Notes: generated from the sequence alone by a model not told the origin. A DNA stretch of 64,000 nt from Clostridia bacterium (GCA_017522515.1 JAFWZH010000250.1:124001-188000); one strand, 5' to 3'. Shown: positions 8,609 through 17,251, counted from the stretch's first letter. Numbers and translations are program-made.

Positions 8609-9352
8609 TTACTTCTTAGCTACTGGTCTGTATGCAAACATAAAGTTGTTAATCGGTTCACTTGATGGTTGTACCGACTGTATTCTATGGTCAGAGCCGC
8701 AATCATACCTGAAGTGATTAGCTCCCGAATCATGTCCCGCGTACAAAAATGTATGTGCAGGATACATAACACCCGTCACCGACCTTGTTGGATTCACAAA
8801 AACATAATCTCCTGCCTGTAGGTCTTGTACGTTATCTATTCTTATAAAATTTTGTTTCTCTGACCATGTCTCAAAGTCATGATCATTTCTTCTGGCATCA
8901 AATACATAAATACCGTTTTCCCTAGGCTGATCAGTAAAACCTGCATCATAAAGAGCCCAACAAACAAATCTGTCACAGCTTACAATTTTAGCCTCACAAT
9001 CCATAGCCGGATTCATAGGAGCATGGCCGTACTTAAAACCGGATTCACGTACGAAATCTGTTATTTTCTTCCCTGCACTTAAAATATCTGCTACAAGCTC
9101 AGAATATGTAGTATAAACGACTTTACCAAAAGAATTGTATACTTGATATCCATAATGGGCAAATTTATCTGCGCAAGCCTTTGCTTCGTCTATGTTATCA
9201 AAATAATATTCATCCATCTCAGCCTGCGCTGTTTTTACGCAATACTTATCACTGCAACCGGTTCCCGAACACACCATAACAAAAACCACTCCTAACGACA
9301 CAATTCTCAGTATAGTTTGAATCACTCTGCTCTTCTCACGTTTTTCTTTCAT
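8609..9352 (-). CDS. NlpC/P60-like lipoprotein or secreted hydrolase
   Basis: This is a predicted exported protein of about 247 residues. An N-terminal hydrophobic segment ends in a lipobox-like V-C-S-G-T-G-C at about residue 40. The C-terminal half resembles a cysteine peptidase of the NlpC/P60 or CHAP superfamily: a candidate nucleophile in S-C-D-R-F-V-C-W-A-L, and a candidate histidine in P-A-H-T-F-L-Y-A-G, preceded by a L-Q-A-G-D-Y-V-F motif. The fold assignment rests on these short motifs only. The ATG at 9352 is preferred over an upstream GTG that overlaps the AGGAG site. It has its own promoter. Confidence 0.6.
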   Translation of the reverse strand: MKEKREKSRVIQTILRIVSLGVVFVMVCSGTGCSDKYCVKTAQAEMDEYYFDNIDEAKACADKFAHYGYQVYNSFGKVVYTTYSELVADILSAGKKITDFVRESGFKYGHAPMNPAMDCEAKIVSCDRFVCWALYDAGFTDQPRENGIYVFDARRNDHDFETWSEKQNFIRIDNVQDLQAGDYVFVNPTRSVTGVMYPAHTFLYAGHDSGANHFRYDCGSDHRIQSVQPSSEPINNFMFAYRPVAKK

Positions 9353-9401
9353 TTTGTTGTTCACTCCTACTATAATTTCTCAACAAGACTAATTAGTTAT
9401 A

Positions 9402-9430
9402 TATTAGATTAAAAATTAGAAAAAGTCAAC
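9402..9430 (-). promoter_or_regulatory. promoter of the NlpC/P60-like gene
   Basis: On the minus strand, TTGACT (9425-9430) and TAATAT (9402-9407) are 17 bp apart, ending about 50 bp before the start codon. Confidence 0.75.
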
Positions 9431-9438
9431 AAAACGCA

Positions 9439-9467
9439 AAAAGCCGGTTGCTATATCGCAACCGGCC
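9439..9467 (-). terminator. Rho-independent terminator after rpmB
   Basis: A perfect 9-bp stem (GCCGGTTGC / GCAACCGGC, 9444-9467) with a six-base loop is followed on the minus strand by a T run. It sits directly upstream of the next gene's promoter. Confidence 0.92.
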
Positions 9468-9491
9468 GTAATGCTATGTTTTGTACAATAA

Positions 9492-9692
9492 TTATATCGC
9501 TCTTGTAACCTTTCCTGATTTCAAGCAGGAAGTACATACGTAAGCGTAACGGGGAGTGCCATTAACCATGATTTTAACTCTCCTTACATTCGGCTTCCAA
9601 TTTCTCTTTGCACGTCTACTCACCTGAGAACGTGTAATGCTGATGTGGCGTCCGAACATCATATCCTTTGAACAAAATTCACATCTTGCCAT
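9492..9692 (-). CDS. rpmB: 50S ribosomal protein L28
   Basis: This is a large-subunit ribosomal protein of 66 residues, the usual length. It is the zinc-ribbon (C+) form, with C-E-F-C near the N-terminus and C-T-S-C near the C-terminus. The basic middle (R-R-A-K-R-N-W-K-P-N) matches the family. GGGAGGTG precedes the ATG. It is monocistronic, bounded by its own promoter (TTGCAT, 17 bp, TACAAT at 9734-9762) and a strong terminator. Confidence 0.97.
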   Translation of the reverse strand: MARCEFCSKDMMFGRHISITRSQVSRRAKRNWKPNVRRVKIMVNGTPRYAYVCTSCLKSGKVTRAI

Positions 9693-9733
9693 TTAAACAC
9701 ACCTCCCTTGAAAATCTTCAAACAGCGTTTGCT

Positions 9734-9762
9734 ATTGTAACATATCTTTTTCTGCAATGCAA
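9734..9762 (-). promoter_or_regulatory. promoter of rpmB
   Basis: On the minus strand, TTGCAT (9757-9762) and TACAAT (9734-9739) are 17 bp apart, about 40 bp upstream of the ATG. Confidence 0.75.
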
Positions 9763-9764
9763 AT

Positions 9765-9810
9765 ACTTTTTTTCTTTATTAATACAAACTTTTTTTCTTT
9801 ATTAATACAA
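9765..9810. repeat. perfect 23-bp tandem duplication
   Basis: Two identical 23-base units abut at 9765-9787 and 9788-9810. Each contains a seven-T run and CTTTATTAATACAA. The duplication covers the stop codon of the gene ending at 9779. Because 23 is not a multiple of three, it changes the reading of the last codons. Confidence 0.95.
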
Positions 9811-10783
9811 AAGCAATAATAAACAATGAGCCCGCAATTCCCGACATAAATAAAATACATAGAATGTCATTGTCATCACCTGCATTCACATTGTTTTCGT
9901 TTTTACGAGGAACTACCTCTATTTCATATACACAGTCTACTTCTTCTCCTTCATTGTAGTAACTTACCTCTAATGTGGTTATACCTTCCTTCAATGCAGT
10001 TAACTTTGCAACATCACCGCTGCATTTGTCTGAATTGTTTTCTCTATCACCCAAAGCAACCACATCTCTATCAGCAACAGACCAATTAATTTCAAAAACA
10101 GAAGGATGTGCAAAAGATTCTAAATCAACACTGTAATAATTTCCTTCAACAGAAAGAGCATCTACAGCTTTAATCGCATTCCAAAATCCGGGTTCTTGCA
10201 GATACAGTTCAAATCGGCCGTTTCCCTTATGCTTTATTTTAGAAAGTGCAACTTCAGGAAAGTCTTTCGGCTCATATTCACGATTATCATCGTATTTATC
10301 AAGACATACAACCACATAAGAAAAAGAAAAAGGCTTTGTATATCCTTTAGCTCCTAAAAACTTTAAATCCAAAGACTCCCCTACTTCAATTTCAATCTTT
10401 TTACCTTCAGGCACATTCAATTTTATTGTTCCTTCAAAGGGCTCTGTATACCCAATATAAGCCTCCTCAACATAAGGATTGTTCTTCGCAAAATTTTTCA
10501 TTTCTTCAATTGTTATAGCTGTTTTTAATACAAAATAATAGCAAATCTCGCGGTAGTATACATCTGCAATTTCATATTTAGAATCGCTCATTATATATAA
10601 TGATTCTAATTCAAGCTCCGGAAAATCTTCAGCGGTAAATTTTCCATGTTCGTGATATTCTTTTGCTATTCTTACATTTAATGTTTTGACTTTTTCAATT
10701 TCATCAGCCACAACAGATAAGGCAGGCACCGAATTTATTAATAAAATCACAGCCAATATAAATAACGCTACATTCTTTTTCAT
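9779..10783 (-). CDS. predicted exported, membrane-anchored protein of unknown function
   Basis: Not recognised. The 334-residue protein has a signal peptide (residues 1-26, ending near V-V-A-D), a beta-rich extracellular region with Ig-like or bacterial-surface character, and a C-terminal transmembrane segment followed by K-K-K. The extracellular part lacks obvious catalytic motifs. It is the third gene of a unit with an ECF-type sigma factor and a single-pass membrane protein, which suggests an envelope sensor or target (inference). The last four codons arise from the 23-bp tandem duplication. AAGGAG lies eight bases before the ATG. Confidence 0.7.
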   Translation of the reverse strand: MKKNVALFILAVILLINSVPALSVVADEIEKVKTLNVRIAKEYHEHGKFTAEDFPELELESLYIMSDSKYEIADVYYREICYYFVLKTAITIEEMKNFAKNNPYVEEAYIGYTEPFEGTIKLNVPEGKKIEIEVGESLDLKFLGAKGYTKPFSFSYVVVCLDKYDDNREYEPKDFPEVALSKIKHKGNGRFELYLQEPGFWNAIKAVDALSVEGNYYSVDLESFAHPSVFEINWSVADRDVVALGDRENNSDKCSGDVAKLTALKEGITTLEVSYYNEGEEVDCVYEIEVVPRKNENNVNAGDDNDILCILFMSGIAGSLFIIAFVLIKKKSLY

Positions 10784-10796
10784 GATTAATACTCCT

Positions 10797-11354
10797 TCAT
10801 TTTGATATTCCCAACATATTTTTTAGCATTGTTAACTGCATATCATCAATTTTCACTTCAAGATTTTCATTAACACTGCGCAAAATATTTTCTTCCAATG
10901 TATAAACAACTTCAGATTTGTCATCTTTACAAAAAACAATGGTAAAACCTGTAAATTCGATTATTTCATTTGGAGCATCTACAGAATCCGTTGAACTGAA
11001 GTCATCCTCTGTTGGAATTGCTGCTTCTTCTTTTGCATTTATACAAAGACTATGAATAGTAGAAAAAATTTTATCAATCTTAGAAATATCAGTAATTTTT
11101 TGTATATCTGATCCAACACCATTTTTATGTTCAATTTTAACTGTCGTATATGAGCACACACGATTTTCATGGTTTGTATTTTCATCTTTCCTATCAGGCA
11201 TTATATCCATAAAAAACATTACTAAAAATACTGTAAAACATATCGCAAGGGAAATGCCTATCATTAACATACGACTACGTTTTTTTCTGCTTTTTCTTTT
11301 TTTATCTTCTGCACGACGCAATATTTCTGCCTTACACTCGTCTAAATTCCTCAT
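10797..11354 (-). CDS. single-pass membrane protein, probable anti-sigma factor
   Basis: The product is 185 residues: a short, very basic cytoplasmic N-terminus (about 28 residues), one transmembrane segment at about 29-50, and an extracellular domain of about 130 residues. It overlaps the end of the sigma factor gene by 4 bp (ATGA), so the two are translationally coupled. Position and topology fit an anti-sigma factor. However, the N-terminus is too short for a typical zinc-binding anti-sigma domain and lacks its H-x3-C-x2-C motif, so the role is inferred. Confidence 0.6.
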   Translation of the reverse strand: MRNLDECKAEILRRAEDKKRKSRKKRSRMLMIGISLAICFTVFLVMFFMDIMPDRKDENTNHENRVCSYTTVKIEHKNGVGSDIQKITDISKIDKIFSTIHSLCINAKEEAAIPTEDDFSSTDSVDAPNEIIEFTGFTIVFCKDDKSEVVYTLEENILRSVNENLEVKIDDMQLTMLKNMLGISK

Positions 11355-11899
11355 AACAATCCACCATCCTCTTCTAAAATGGCACGAAGCTCTTTTTTAG
11401 CTCTAAACAAGAGATTATCTATCTGCTTTCGATTTTTCTTCATAACCTTTGCAGCCTCTTCATAAGTCATTTCTTCAAAGAAAACAAGATGAACAGCAGC
11501 ACGCATGTCCTCCGGAAGTTTTGACATCGCATTATTCACTCTGATTTTACGTTCATCAGCAAGCACAATTTCAATCAGTTTTTCTTCATCATCTTTCATA
11601 TTTTGAGCCTCTGACAGATCCACAAAATCTATAATTTTGCCACGCTTTATGTAGTCCAAAGCACGACTTTTACCTATCATAAAAAGATAAGTTTTAAGTG
11701 TAACCTTAAAATTATATCTTTTCTTATTGATAATCAGATCAGAAAAAGCATCCATCGCAATATCTTCTGCAACATGAACATTATGCACATAGCCATATAT
11801 AAAAAATACAAGACTTCGGAATAACTCTTTCATTAAATCATCAAACGCATACTCATCTCCATCAAGAAAGCGACGATAATAAATCGTGCATTTATCCAT
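11351..11899 (-). CDS. RNA polymerase sigma factor, sigma-70/ECF family
   Basis: This is an alternative sigma factor of 182 residues. Region 2 is seen in the V-A-E-D-I-A-M-D-A-F-S-D segment (promoter -10 binding). Region 4 forms a C-terminal helix-turn-helix (L-P-E-D-M-R-A-A-V, then M-T-Y-E-E-A-A-K-V-M). Length and two-domain layout fit ECF sigma factors. GGAGGGA precedes the ATG. It heads a three-gene operon with a probable membrane anti-sigma protein and an exported protein. The signal it answers is unknown. Confidence 0.9.
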   Translation of the reverse strand: MDKCTIYYRRFLDGDEYAFDDLMKELFRSLVFFIYGYVHNVHVAEDIAMDAFSDLIINKKRYNFKVTLKTYLFMIGKSRALDYIKRGKIIDFVDLSEAQNMKDDEEKLIEIVLADERKIRVNNAMSKLPEDMRAAVHLVFFEEMTYEEAAKVMKKNRKQIDNLLFRAKKELRAILEEDGGLL

Positions 11900-11989
11900 A
11901 AACTCCCTCCTATCGAATTCTTGTTTAGGCTATTCATGTATTATACGATTATACAGCACGAAACTCCTTATAAAAACCATAATTTTTTT

Positions 11990-12032
11990 AAAAAATAAAA
12001 AAGCTACAGACAAGCAAACCTATCTGTAGCTT
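11990..12032 (-). terminator. terminator after ispH-rpsA
   Basis: An inverted repeat (GCTACAGA at 12003-12010, TCTGTAGC at 12023-12030, extended by AA/TT) is followed on the minus strand by a broken T run. Confidence 0.85.
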
Positions 12033-12077
12033 TTATAAAAAGTGAAATCAGTCTTCAAATACTGTAATCTTTAAAAA

Positions 12078-14351
12078 TTATTCGTTTGTTTCAGACTCTT
12101 CTGAATCTGTGTTCACTTCAATTGCGGGTTGGAGTTTAGCCGCAAGGATATCACCAATTGATGTACCCATAGGAGCAGCCTTATCTGCAATAACCTCATC
12201 CTCAGCGTCTTTCTTTACACGCTTTTCTTTAGCAGGACGCTCACCGCGATCTTTCTTACGCGGTCTTTCTTTTTTCTCAGGAACAATCGGATTGCCATCT
12301 TCATCAAGCTCTACCGGCTTCGGCTCAGGATCATATGCCTGAACATCACGAATACTGAGGTTAATTTTCTTCTCAGCTATATTTGTATCGATGATTTTAG
12401 CCATAACTTTCTGACCAATCTTGAGACAATCAGCTGCACTCGAAATTCTCTGATTTGAAATCTGAGAAATATGTACCAAGCCATCAATTCCGGGTGCAAT
12501 ATTTACAAATACACCGAAAGCAGCAAAACGTACAACTGTAACTTCAAGAATGTCTCCAACCTGATAAAGGTTTTCTGCATCAAACCAAGGATTATCTTCT
12601 TGCTTTCTATATCCAAGAGAAATTCTCTTTTTCTTTCTGTCAAATTCAAGAATCTTAACTTCTACTTCTTGACCTACCTTGAGAACCTCAGAAGGATGTT
12701 TGATTCTGTTCCACGAAAGCTCTGACATGTGGATAAGTCCGTCATATCCTCCGATATCAACAAAAGCACCGAAAGGAGTAAGGCTCTTAACAACACCTGT
12801 AACTACCTTATCAACTTCGATTTTGCCCCAGAAAGCTTCTTCTTTTTCTTCTCTCTCAGCAACAAGAATAACTTTTCTTGAACCAACTATTCTGTTGTGA
12901 CCTTTTTGGCCTTTCTCGAAAGCTGTAATGATAACTTCAACAGTCTGGCCAACAAAAGCACTCAAATCCTTTGCATATCTCTCTGTGAGTTGAGATGCAG
13001 GGATAAAGATACGTACTGAGCCAAGATATGCAACAACGCCGCCGTTTACAGCTTCTTTAATACGAACTAAAACGGGTGTTTTACTCTCAAAAGACTGCTC
13101 AAGAAGAATCATGTTCTTCTTATTATCAACACGTCTCTTAGAAAGGATAGCTTCTCCATCCTTGTCGCTTACTTTAACAACCATAGCTTCTACTTCGTCA
13201 CCAATGTTCAATTGGTCAGGCTCAAAACCCGGAATCTCTGCAAACTCGTCGATAGCAATAAAGCCTTCGAATTTAAATCCGAGATCAACATATACGCCTT
13301 TGTTGTCAATTTTGTTGATTGTACCTTTTACAATCTGTCCGCTTGTGATTGTTGTCAATGACTTGTCCAATAAAGTCTCAAAAGACTCATTTTCACAAGC
13401 TGCATTTGCATCATCAGCTGTTGCGATTTCCTCTACAACCTCATTTACGCTGATTTCTGCATTTTCGATTTCCTGATTGATTTCACTCATCTTACCAATA
13501 ACCTCCCCGATGATCCAGTCCGGAACTGACGCTCCTGCTGTCACACCAACTTTCTTATATTTGTCAATACACGATACATCTAACTCTGCTGCATTTTCAA
13601 CAAAAAAAACATTTTCACAAAGCTGAGAACTCAAATCAAACAACTTGCAAGTGTTAGAACTCTTTCTATCACCCACAACTATCATTAAGTCAGTTTGTGA
13701 TGCAATTTTCACTGTCTCCTCTTGCCTGAGAGATGTCGCACTGCATATTGTATCAAAAAAATTCACATTGTCAAAGGATTTTTTTAAAATTTCACATATT
13801 TCATCAAAAATCTTTTTTGAAAAAGTAGTTTGAGCTACCACACTATACAATATATTGATTTTACTCGATAAAACAAAGTTTTCCGCCTCAGCTACGCTTG
13901 ATAAAACAATTGCATTTTCATCACACCATCCATTTGTACCAATTACTTCAGGATGTGCCGCATCTCCTATAATTATAATCCTTCTGCCTTCTTTATATTG
14001 CCTGCTTACAAGTTTATGTATTTTAGCCACAAAAGGACATGTTGCATCAATTACAGTGCACCCGGAACTTTCTATTTCTCTTTGCTTTTCCGGTGATATT
14101 CCATGAGCTCTAATAATCACTGTAGCTTTCTCAGGATGACCATTTGTTTCGGTAAAAATCTCTTCTACAGTATGAACAACCCTCATGCCTTTTTGAGCGA
14201 GCTTATTAATAACGTTATCATTATGTATCAGTTCGCCATAAGAGAAAACAAATCTATCGTCTTTTTTGTTGTTAAGTATTTCAAAAGTCTTATCTACAGC
14301 ATTGGCAACACCAAAACAAAAGCCCGCCTTTTCTGCCTTAATTATCTCCAC
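12078..14351 (-). CDS. ispH-rpsA: IspH (HMB-PP reductase) fused to ribosomal protein S1
   Basis: This is a 757-residue bifunctional protein. Residues 1 to about 285 are 4-hydroxy-3-methylbut-2-enyl diphosphate reductase, the last enzyme of the MEP isoprenoid pathway. The cluster cysteines are visible in G-F-C-F-G-V (C12), D-A-T-C-P and I-C-S-A-T, with the R-A-H-G motif between. From about 300 come four S1 RNA-binding repeats (such as G-T-I-N-K-I-D-N-K-G-V-Y-V-D-L-G), then a basic, low-complexity tail. The fusion is known in Clostridia and is not an assembly fault. It overlaps plsC by 14 bp. It ends a run HutP-like, cmk, plsC, ispH-rpsA. Confidence 0.95.
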   Translation of the reverse strand: MEIIKAEKAGFCFGVANAVDKTFEILNNKKDDRFVFSYGELIHNDNVINKLAQKGMRVVHTVEEIFTETNGHPEKATVIIRAHGISPEKQREIESSGCTVIDATCPFVAKIHKLVSRQYKEGRRIIIIGDAAHPEVIGTNGWCDENAIVLSSVAEAENFVLSSKINILYSVVAQTTFSKKIFDEICEILKKSFDNVNFFDTICSATSLRQEETVKIASQTDLMIVVGDRKSSNTCKLFDLSSQLCENVFFVENAAELDVSCIDKYKKVGVTAGASVPDWIIGEVIGKMSEINQEIENAEISVNEVVEEIATADDANAACENESFETLLDKSLTTITSGQIVKGTINKIDNKGVYVDLGFKFEGFIAIDEFAEIPGFEPDQLNIGDEVEAMVVKVSDKDGEAILSKRRVDNKKNMILLEQSFESKTPVLVRIKEAVNGGVVAYLGSVRIFIPASQLTERYAKDLSAFVGQTVEVIITAFEKGQKGHNRIVGSRKVILVAEREEKEEAFWGKIEVDKVVTGVVKSLTPFGAFVDIGGYDGLIHMSELSWNRIKHPSEVLKVGQEVEVKILEFDRKKKRISLGYRKQEDNPWFDAENLYQVGDILEVTVVRFAAFGVFVNIAPGIDGLVHISQISNQRISSAADCLKIGQKVMAKIIDTNIAEKKINLSIRDVQAYDPEPKPVELDEDGNPIVPEKKERPRKKDRGERPAKEKRVKKDAEDEVIADKAAPMGTSIGDILAAKLQPAIEVNTDSEESETNE

Positions 14352-14937
14352 CCTCAGGCACCTCCATTAATGAATATATACCATCAAGTATATCCTGTGC
14401 CATATTGGTATAATCCTCTTTTGTATACTTTTGGCCTTCGGGAGCTTTCGGAAGCATTATAGGATCACCAAATCTAACGTATACGCGTCCAAACAAACGT
14501 ATTTTTCCCCATATTGCTACCGGTTGCACGGGCACCCCCGCCTCAATGGCAAATTTTGCCACACCATGTTTAGCTTTGTTATTTCTGCCATTGCCTTTTG
14601 ATCTAGTTCCCTGAGGAAAGATACCTACAGCCTCTCCTTTTTCCAAAAGTTCAAAAGTAGTTCTTGCGGCAGCAACATCTCTCGAATTTCTTCTAACAGG
14701 ATAAGCACCGCAAGCAGAAAATATTTTACCCAAAAGTTTATTCTTAAAAATTTCCTCTTTTGCCATCCATTTTAAATAGCGCGGTAATTTGTACCCTATC
14801 ATGAACATATCGAGCATACTTTCGTGATTTGCCGCTACAACCAAGCCACCACTTTCAGGAACCTTTTCTTCATCATACACTTTTACTCGTATAAAAAAGA
14901 AAAATATAAATCTGCAAATAACTCTTAAAACTTCCAT
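14338..14937 (-). CDS. plsC: 1-acyl-sn-glycerol-3-phosphate acyltransferase
   Basis: PlsC transfers an acyl chain to lysophosphatidic acid in phospholipid synthesis at the membrane. The catalytic H-x4-D motif is N-H-E-S-M-L-D (about residue 34), and the glycerol-phosphate binding motif is F-P-Q-G-T-R-S. The product is about 199 residues, with one N-terminal hydrophobic segment. The ATG at 14937 is preferred because GGTG lies upstream; in-frame TTG and GTG codons further up lack a ribosome site. It follows cmk closely, a conserved Clostridia arrangement. Confidence 0.93.
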   Translation of the reverse strand: MEVLRVICRFIFFFFIRVKVYDEEKVPESGGLVVAANHESMLDMFMIGYKLPRYLKWMAKEEIFKNKLLGKIFSACGAYPVRRNSRDVAAARTTFELLEKGEAVGIFPQGTRSKGNGRNNKAKHGVAKFAIEAGVPVQPVAIWGKIRLFGRVYVRFGDPIMLPKAPEGQKYTKEDYTNMAQDILDGIYSLMEVPEGGDN

Positions 14938-14952
14938 TATCCTCACCAAAAA

Positions 14953-15642
14953 TTATTTTTTAATTTTGCCATTAACAATCTCTATCAATGCTGTTTCGCT
15001 CTCAGCTTCTGTCATATCAGAAGTGTCAAGCAACACTGCATCCGCAGCTTGTTTTAAAGGAGCAAACGCTCTTGAGCTATCATTTGCATCACGGAATTTC
15101 ATATCACTGAGTACTTCATCATACGTCACCTGCATATTTCCTTTTTCGCGGAGCTCTTCATATCTTCTTTGTGCTCTCACCTCAACAGAAGCTGTCAAAA
15201 AAACTTTTACTGCCGCGTCCGGCAACACATAAGAACCAATATCGCGACCATCCATTACTACATCATTTTTAGACGCAATATCCCTTTGAATTTCGACTAA
15301 TTTAAGTCTTACCTTGGGAATAACTGCCACTTTTGATGCAGCAATCGAAACTTCCGGTGTACGAATAAGACCGGTCACGTTTTTTCCGTTGGCATACACC
15401 TGCTGATTTCCGTCCTCATATATAACATCAAGGGTGAAATCATCCGTCAAAGCCTCCAAGACTTTTTTATTATCTTCGACAGGCAATGTAAAATCCACAC
15501 CATTTTCTATAGCAAACAAACCAAAAGCCCTGTACATCGCTCCTGTGTCAAGGTATATATATCCAAACTTCTTTGCAATCTTCTTTGCTAAAGTGCTTTT
15601 GCCTGCCCCCGAAGGACCGTCTATTGCAATATTACGATTCAT
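14953..15642 (-). CDS. cmk: cytidylate kinase
   Basis: Cmk phosphorylates CMP and dCMP to the diphosphates. The P-loop is at the N-terminus (I-D-G-P-S-G-A-G-K-S), and the CMP-binding insert (L-D-T-G-A-M-Y-R-A) and D-G-R-D-I-G segments are present. The length (229 residues) matches the family. AGGAGG precedes the ATG by six bases. The start lies inside the 3' end of the HutP-like gene (11-bp overlap), so translation is probably coupled. Confidence 0.97.
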   Translation of the reverse strand: MNRNIAIDGPSGAGKSTLAKKIAKKFGYIYLDTGAMYRAFGLFAIENGVDFTLPVEDNKKVLEALTDDFTLDVIYEDGNQQVYANGKNVTGLIRTPEVSIAASKVAVIPKVRLKLVEIQRDIASKNDVVMDGRDIGSYVLPDAAVKVFLTASVEVRAQRRYEELREKGNMQVTYDEVLSDMKFRDANDSSRAFAPLKQAADAVLLDTSDMTEAESETALIEIVNGKIKK

Positions 15643-16087
15643 AATCGTCCTCCTCTTCAGTCATACTGTTGTAAATTACTCTATGTCCTAATCCTATCGC
15701 CATTTCATTAAGGTGCAAAAGGCCTATTCCGAAGAATATTGCCACACTTATATGTTCTCCGCAACGAGCAATAGCAATTTTACCTCCGATATTAAGACCA
15801 ATCGCCTTATTTACAATTTGCGAAACTGCTTCCCTTGCAGCACCTGCAACAGCACCCTCTTCTGCATGAGAATCCGCAATCAAATTTTCTCTTTTTGCAG
15901 CAACAACAGCTCTTTCGATTACTTTTGTTACTGACGCTATAAACTCTCCTCCAAAATCCACAGCCGCCGTCTTAATGCCCTCGCTTTTAAGTCTTAACTG
16001 TTCAGCTTTTTCTGCCATCCTGTCTTTTGTTATTGCTACGGAAATTGCCGCTGTAACGGCATCTCTGCTTCCTGTTTCACTAAACAT
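15632..16087 (-). CDS. HutP-family protein
   Basis: The 151-residue product matches the clostridial HutP-like family: A-A-V-D-F-G-G-E-F, R-A-V-V-A-A-K-R-E, H-A-E-E-G-A-V-A-G-A and the Gly-rich end H-I-S-V-A-I-F-F-G-I-G-L-L-H-L-N-E. In Bacillus, HutP is an RNA-binding antiterminator that needs L-histidine and magnesium and controls histidine degradation. No histidine-utilisation gene lies nearby. Here it is coupled to cmk, so its ligand and RNA target may differ (inference). AAGGAG lies nine bases before the ATG. Confidence 0.75.
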   Translation of the reverse strand: MFSETGSRDAVTAAISVAITKDRMAEKAEQLRLKSEGIKTAAVDFGGEFIASVTKVIERAVVAAKRENLIADSHAEEGAVAGAAREAVSQIVNKAIGLNIGGKIAIARCGEHISVAIFFGIGLLHLNEMAIGLGHRVIYNSMTEEEDDYES

Positions 16088-16111
16088 AATTCAACGCTCC
16101 TTTTGCATGGT

Positions 16112-17224
16112 TTATTTTAAACTACCCATTACATCTTCTTCAAACCAATTCGCAATCTGCGCCCCCGCACCACCATCATAATGGGAATTTCTCAAATATA
16201 CGGCAGTTATTTTATTCTCCGGATCTATCCAGAAATGCGTACCGTAAGCACCGCTCCAACCAAAACTGTTTTTTGGCAGTATATACTCATTATTGTTTAT
16301 AACTCTTACTCCTAAGCCCCACCACTGTGAATCTGCCGGGTTCCACGAAATCGGCACATAAGCTTTTTTCATAAGTGATACTGACTCAGGTTTTAAAATA
16401 TTGCCTCCATCATTTAAAAGCATTTCCGCAAAAGCAGAATAAGCCTCTGCCGTTCCGCCTAAAGAGGCTGCACCGCTATAGAAAGTAAGTGGTATACCTT
16501 CAAACATTGTTTTGCCTATATCAATGTACCACGACTTCTCACCATCATATTTATGCACAGAAACCATACGTGCCCACTGTTCTTCATTAGGCACAAAAGT
16601 CATATCTTTTATGCCCAGCGGTTTTACAATATTTTCCTGTATATACTCCTCAAAAGGTAGTCCGGATACTATTTCTACGAGCCTTGCTGCTACGGAATGT
16701 GCCGCTCCCCCACTGTAATACGCATACTCTCCCGGCTGAAAAGAAAGCAGTGAACGCTCTATTTTGTATGCATAAGAAGCAAGATTTTGTCTGTCAGCCT
16801 TTGTAAAAAGCGAACTTTGATATACTCCGACACCATCAGAATCCGAAAACAAGCCGTTTGTGTGGTTAAGAAGCTGCTCAACGGTTATCTCATTTTTTAC
16901 AGGTTCTTTCGGCACAGCCTTGCCATTTTCATCCAGCATTCCTACATACATATTTGAAAAACGGCTTAGATACTTTGACACCTTATCGTCTAAAGATAAA
17001 TGTCCCCTTTCCGCTTCTATCAAAACGGCAACCGTGGTAACAGGCTTTGACATAGAGGCTAACCTGTACATACTGTTTAATTCATTGATAAAAGCTTTGT
17101 GAAAAACAGCTTTACCATTTTGTTTTATAAGTATTTCACAACCGCCAAGTTTACCGCTTTTAATCAAAGCGTTTTGTCTTTCTGTTAATTTTTCGCACAA
17201 GAGAGAAGTGTCCAATAATTTCAT
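16112..17224 (-). CDS. serine hydrolase, beta-lactamase/class C fold
   Basis: This is a 370-residue member of the Beta-lactamase (PF00144) family, which includes esterases, D-aminopeptidases and DD-peptidases. The S-x-x-K motif is S-M-S-K at about residue 57, and the Y-x-S/N motif is Y-Y-S in E-Y-A-Y-Y-S-G-G. No signal peptide is seen, so a cytoplasmic esterase or peptidase is more likely than a secreted beta-lactamase. Substrate cannot be told. It lies 24 bp upstream of the HutP-like gene and may share its transcript. Confidence 0.85.
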   Translation of the reverse strand: MKLLDTSLLCEKLTERQNALIKSGKLGGCEILIKQNGKAVFHKAFINELNSMYRLASMSKPVTTVAVLIEAERGHLSLDDKVSKYLSRFSNMYVGMLDENGKAVPKEPVKNEITVEQLLNHTNGLFSDSDGVGVYQSSLFTKADRQNLASYAYKIERSLLSFQPGEYAYYSGGAAHSVAARLVEIVSGLPFEEYIQENIVKPLGIKDMTFVPNEEQWARMVSVHKYDGEKSWYIDIGKTMFEGIPLTFYSGAASLGGTAEAYSAFAEMLLNDGGNILKPESVSLMKKAYVPISWNPADSQWWGLGVRVINNNEYILPKNSFGWSGAYGTHFWIDPENKITAVYLRNSHYDGGAGAQIANWFEEDVMGSLK

Positions 17225-17251
17225 AATACCGTCTCCGTAATGTATTCACGT

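Noticed and set aside
11942..11967. ECF-type autoregulated promoter upstream of the sigma gene
   Set aside because: GGAGTT and CGTATA occur on the minus strand but their spacing (14 bp) is shorter than usual for ECF promoters, and two TATAAT-like sequences also lie there.
12109..12342. Plus-strand frames opposite the S1 C-terminal region
   Set aside because: They are antisense shadows of a conserved coding region, with no ribosome site.
16112..17224. Antibiotic-resistance beta-lactamase
   Set aside because: S-x-x-K and Y-x-S motifs are shared by many esterases and peptidases of the family. No signal peptide or class C signature beyond these is seen.
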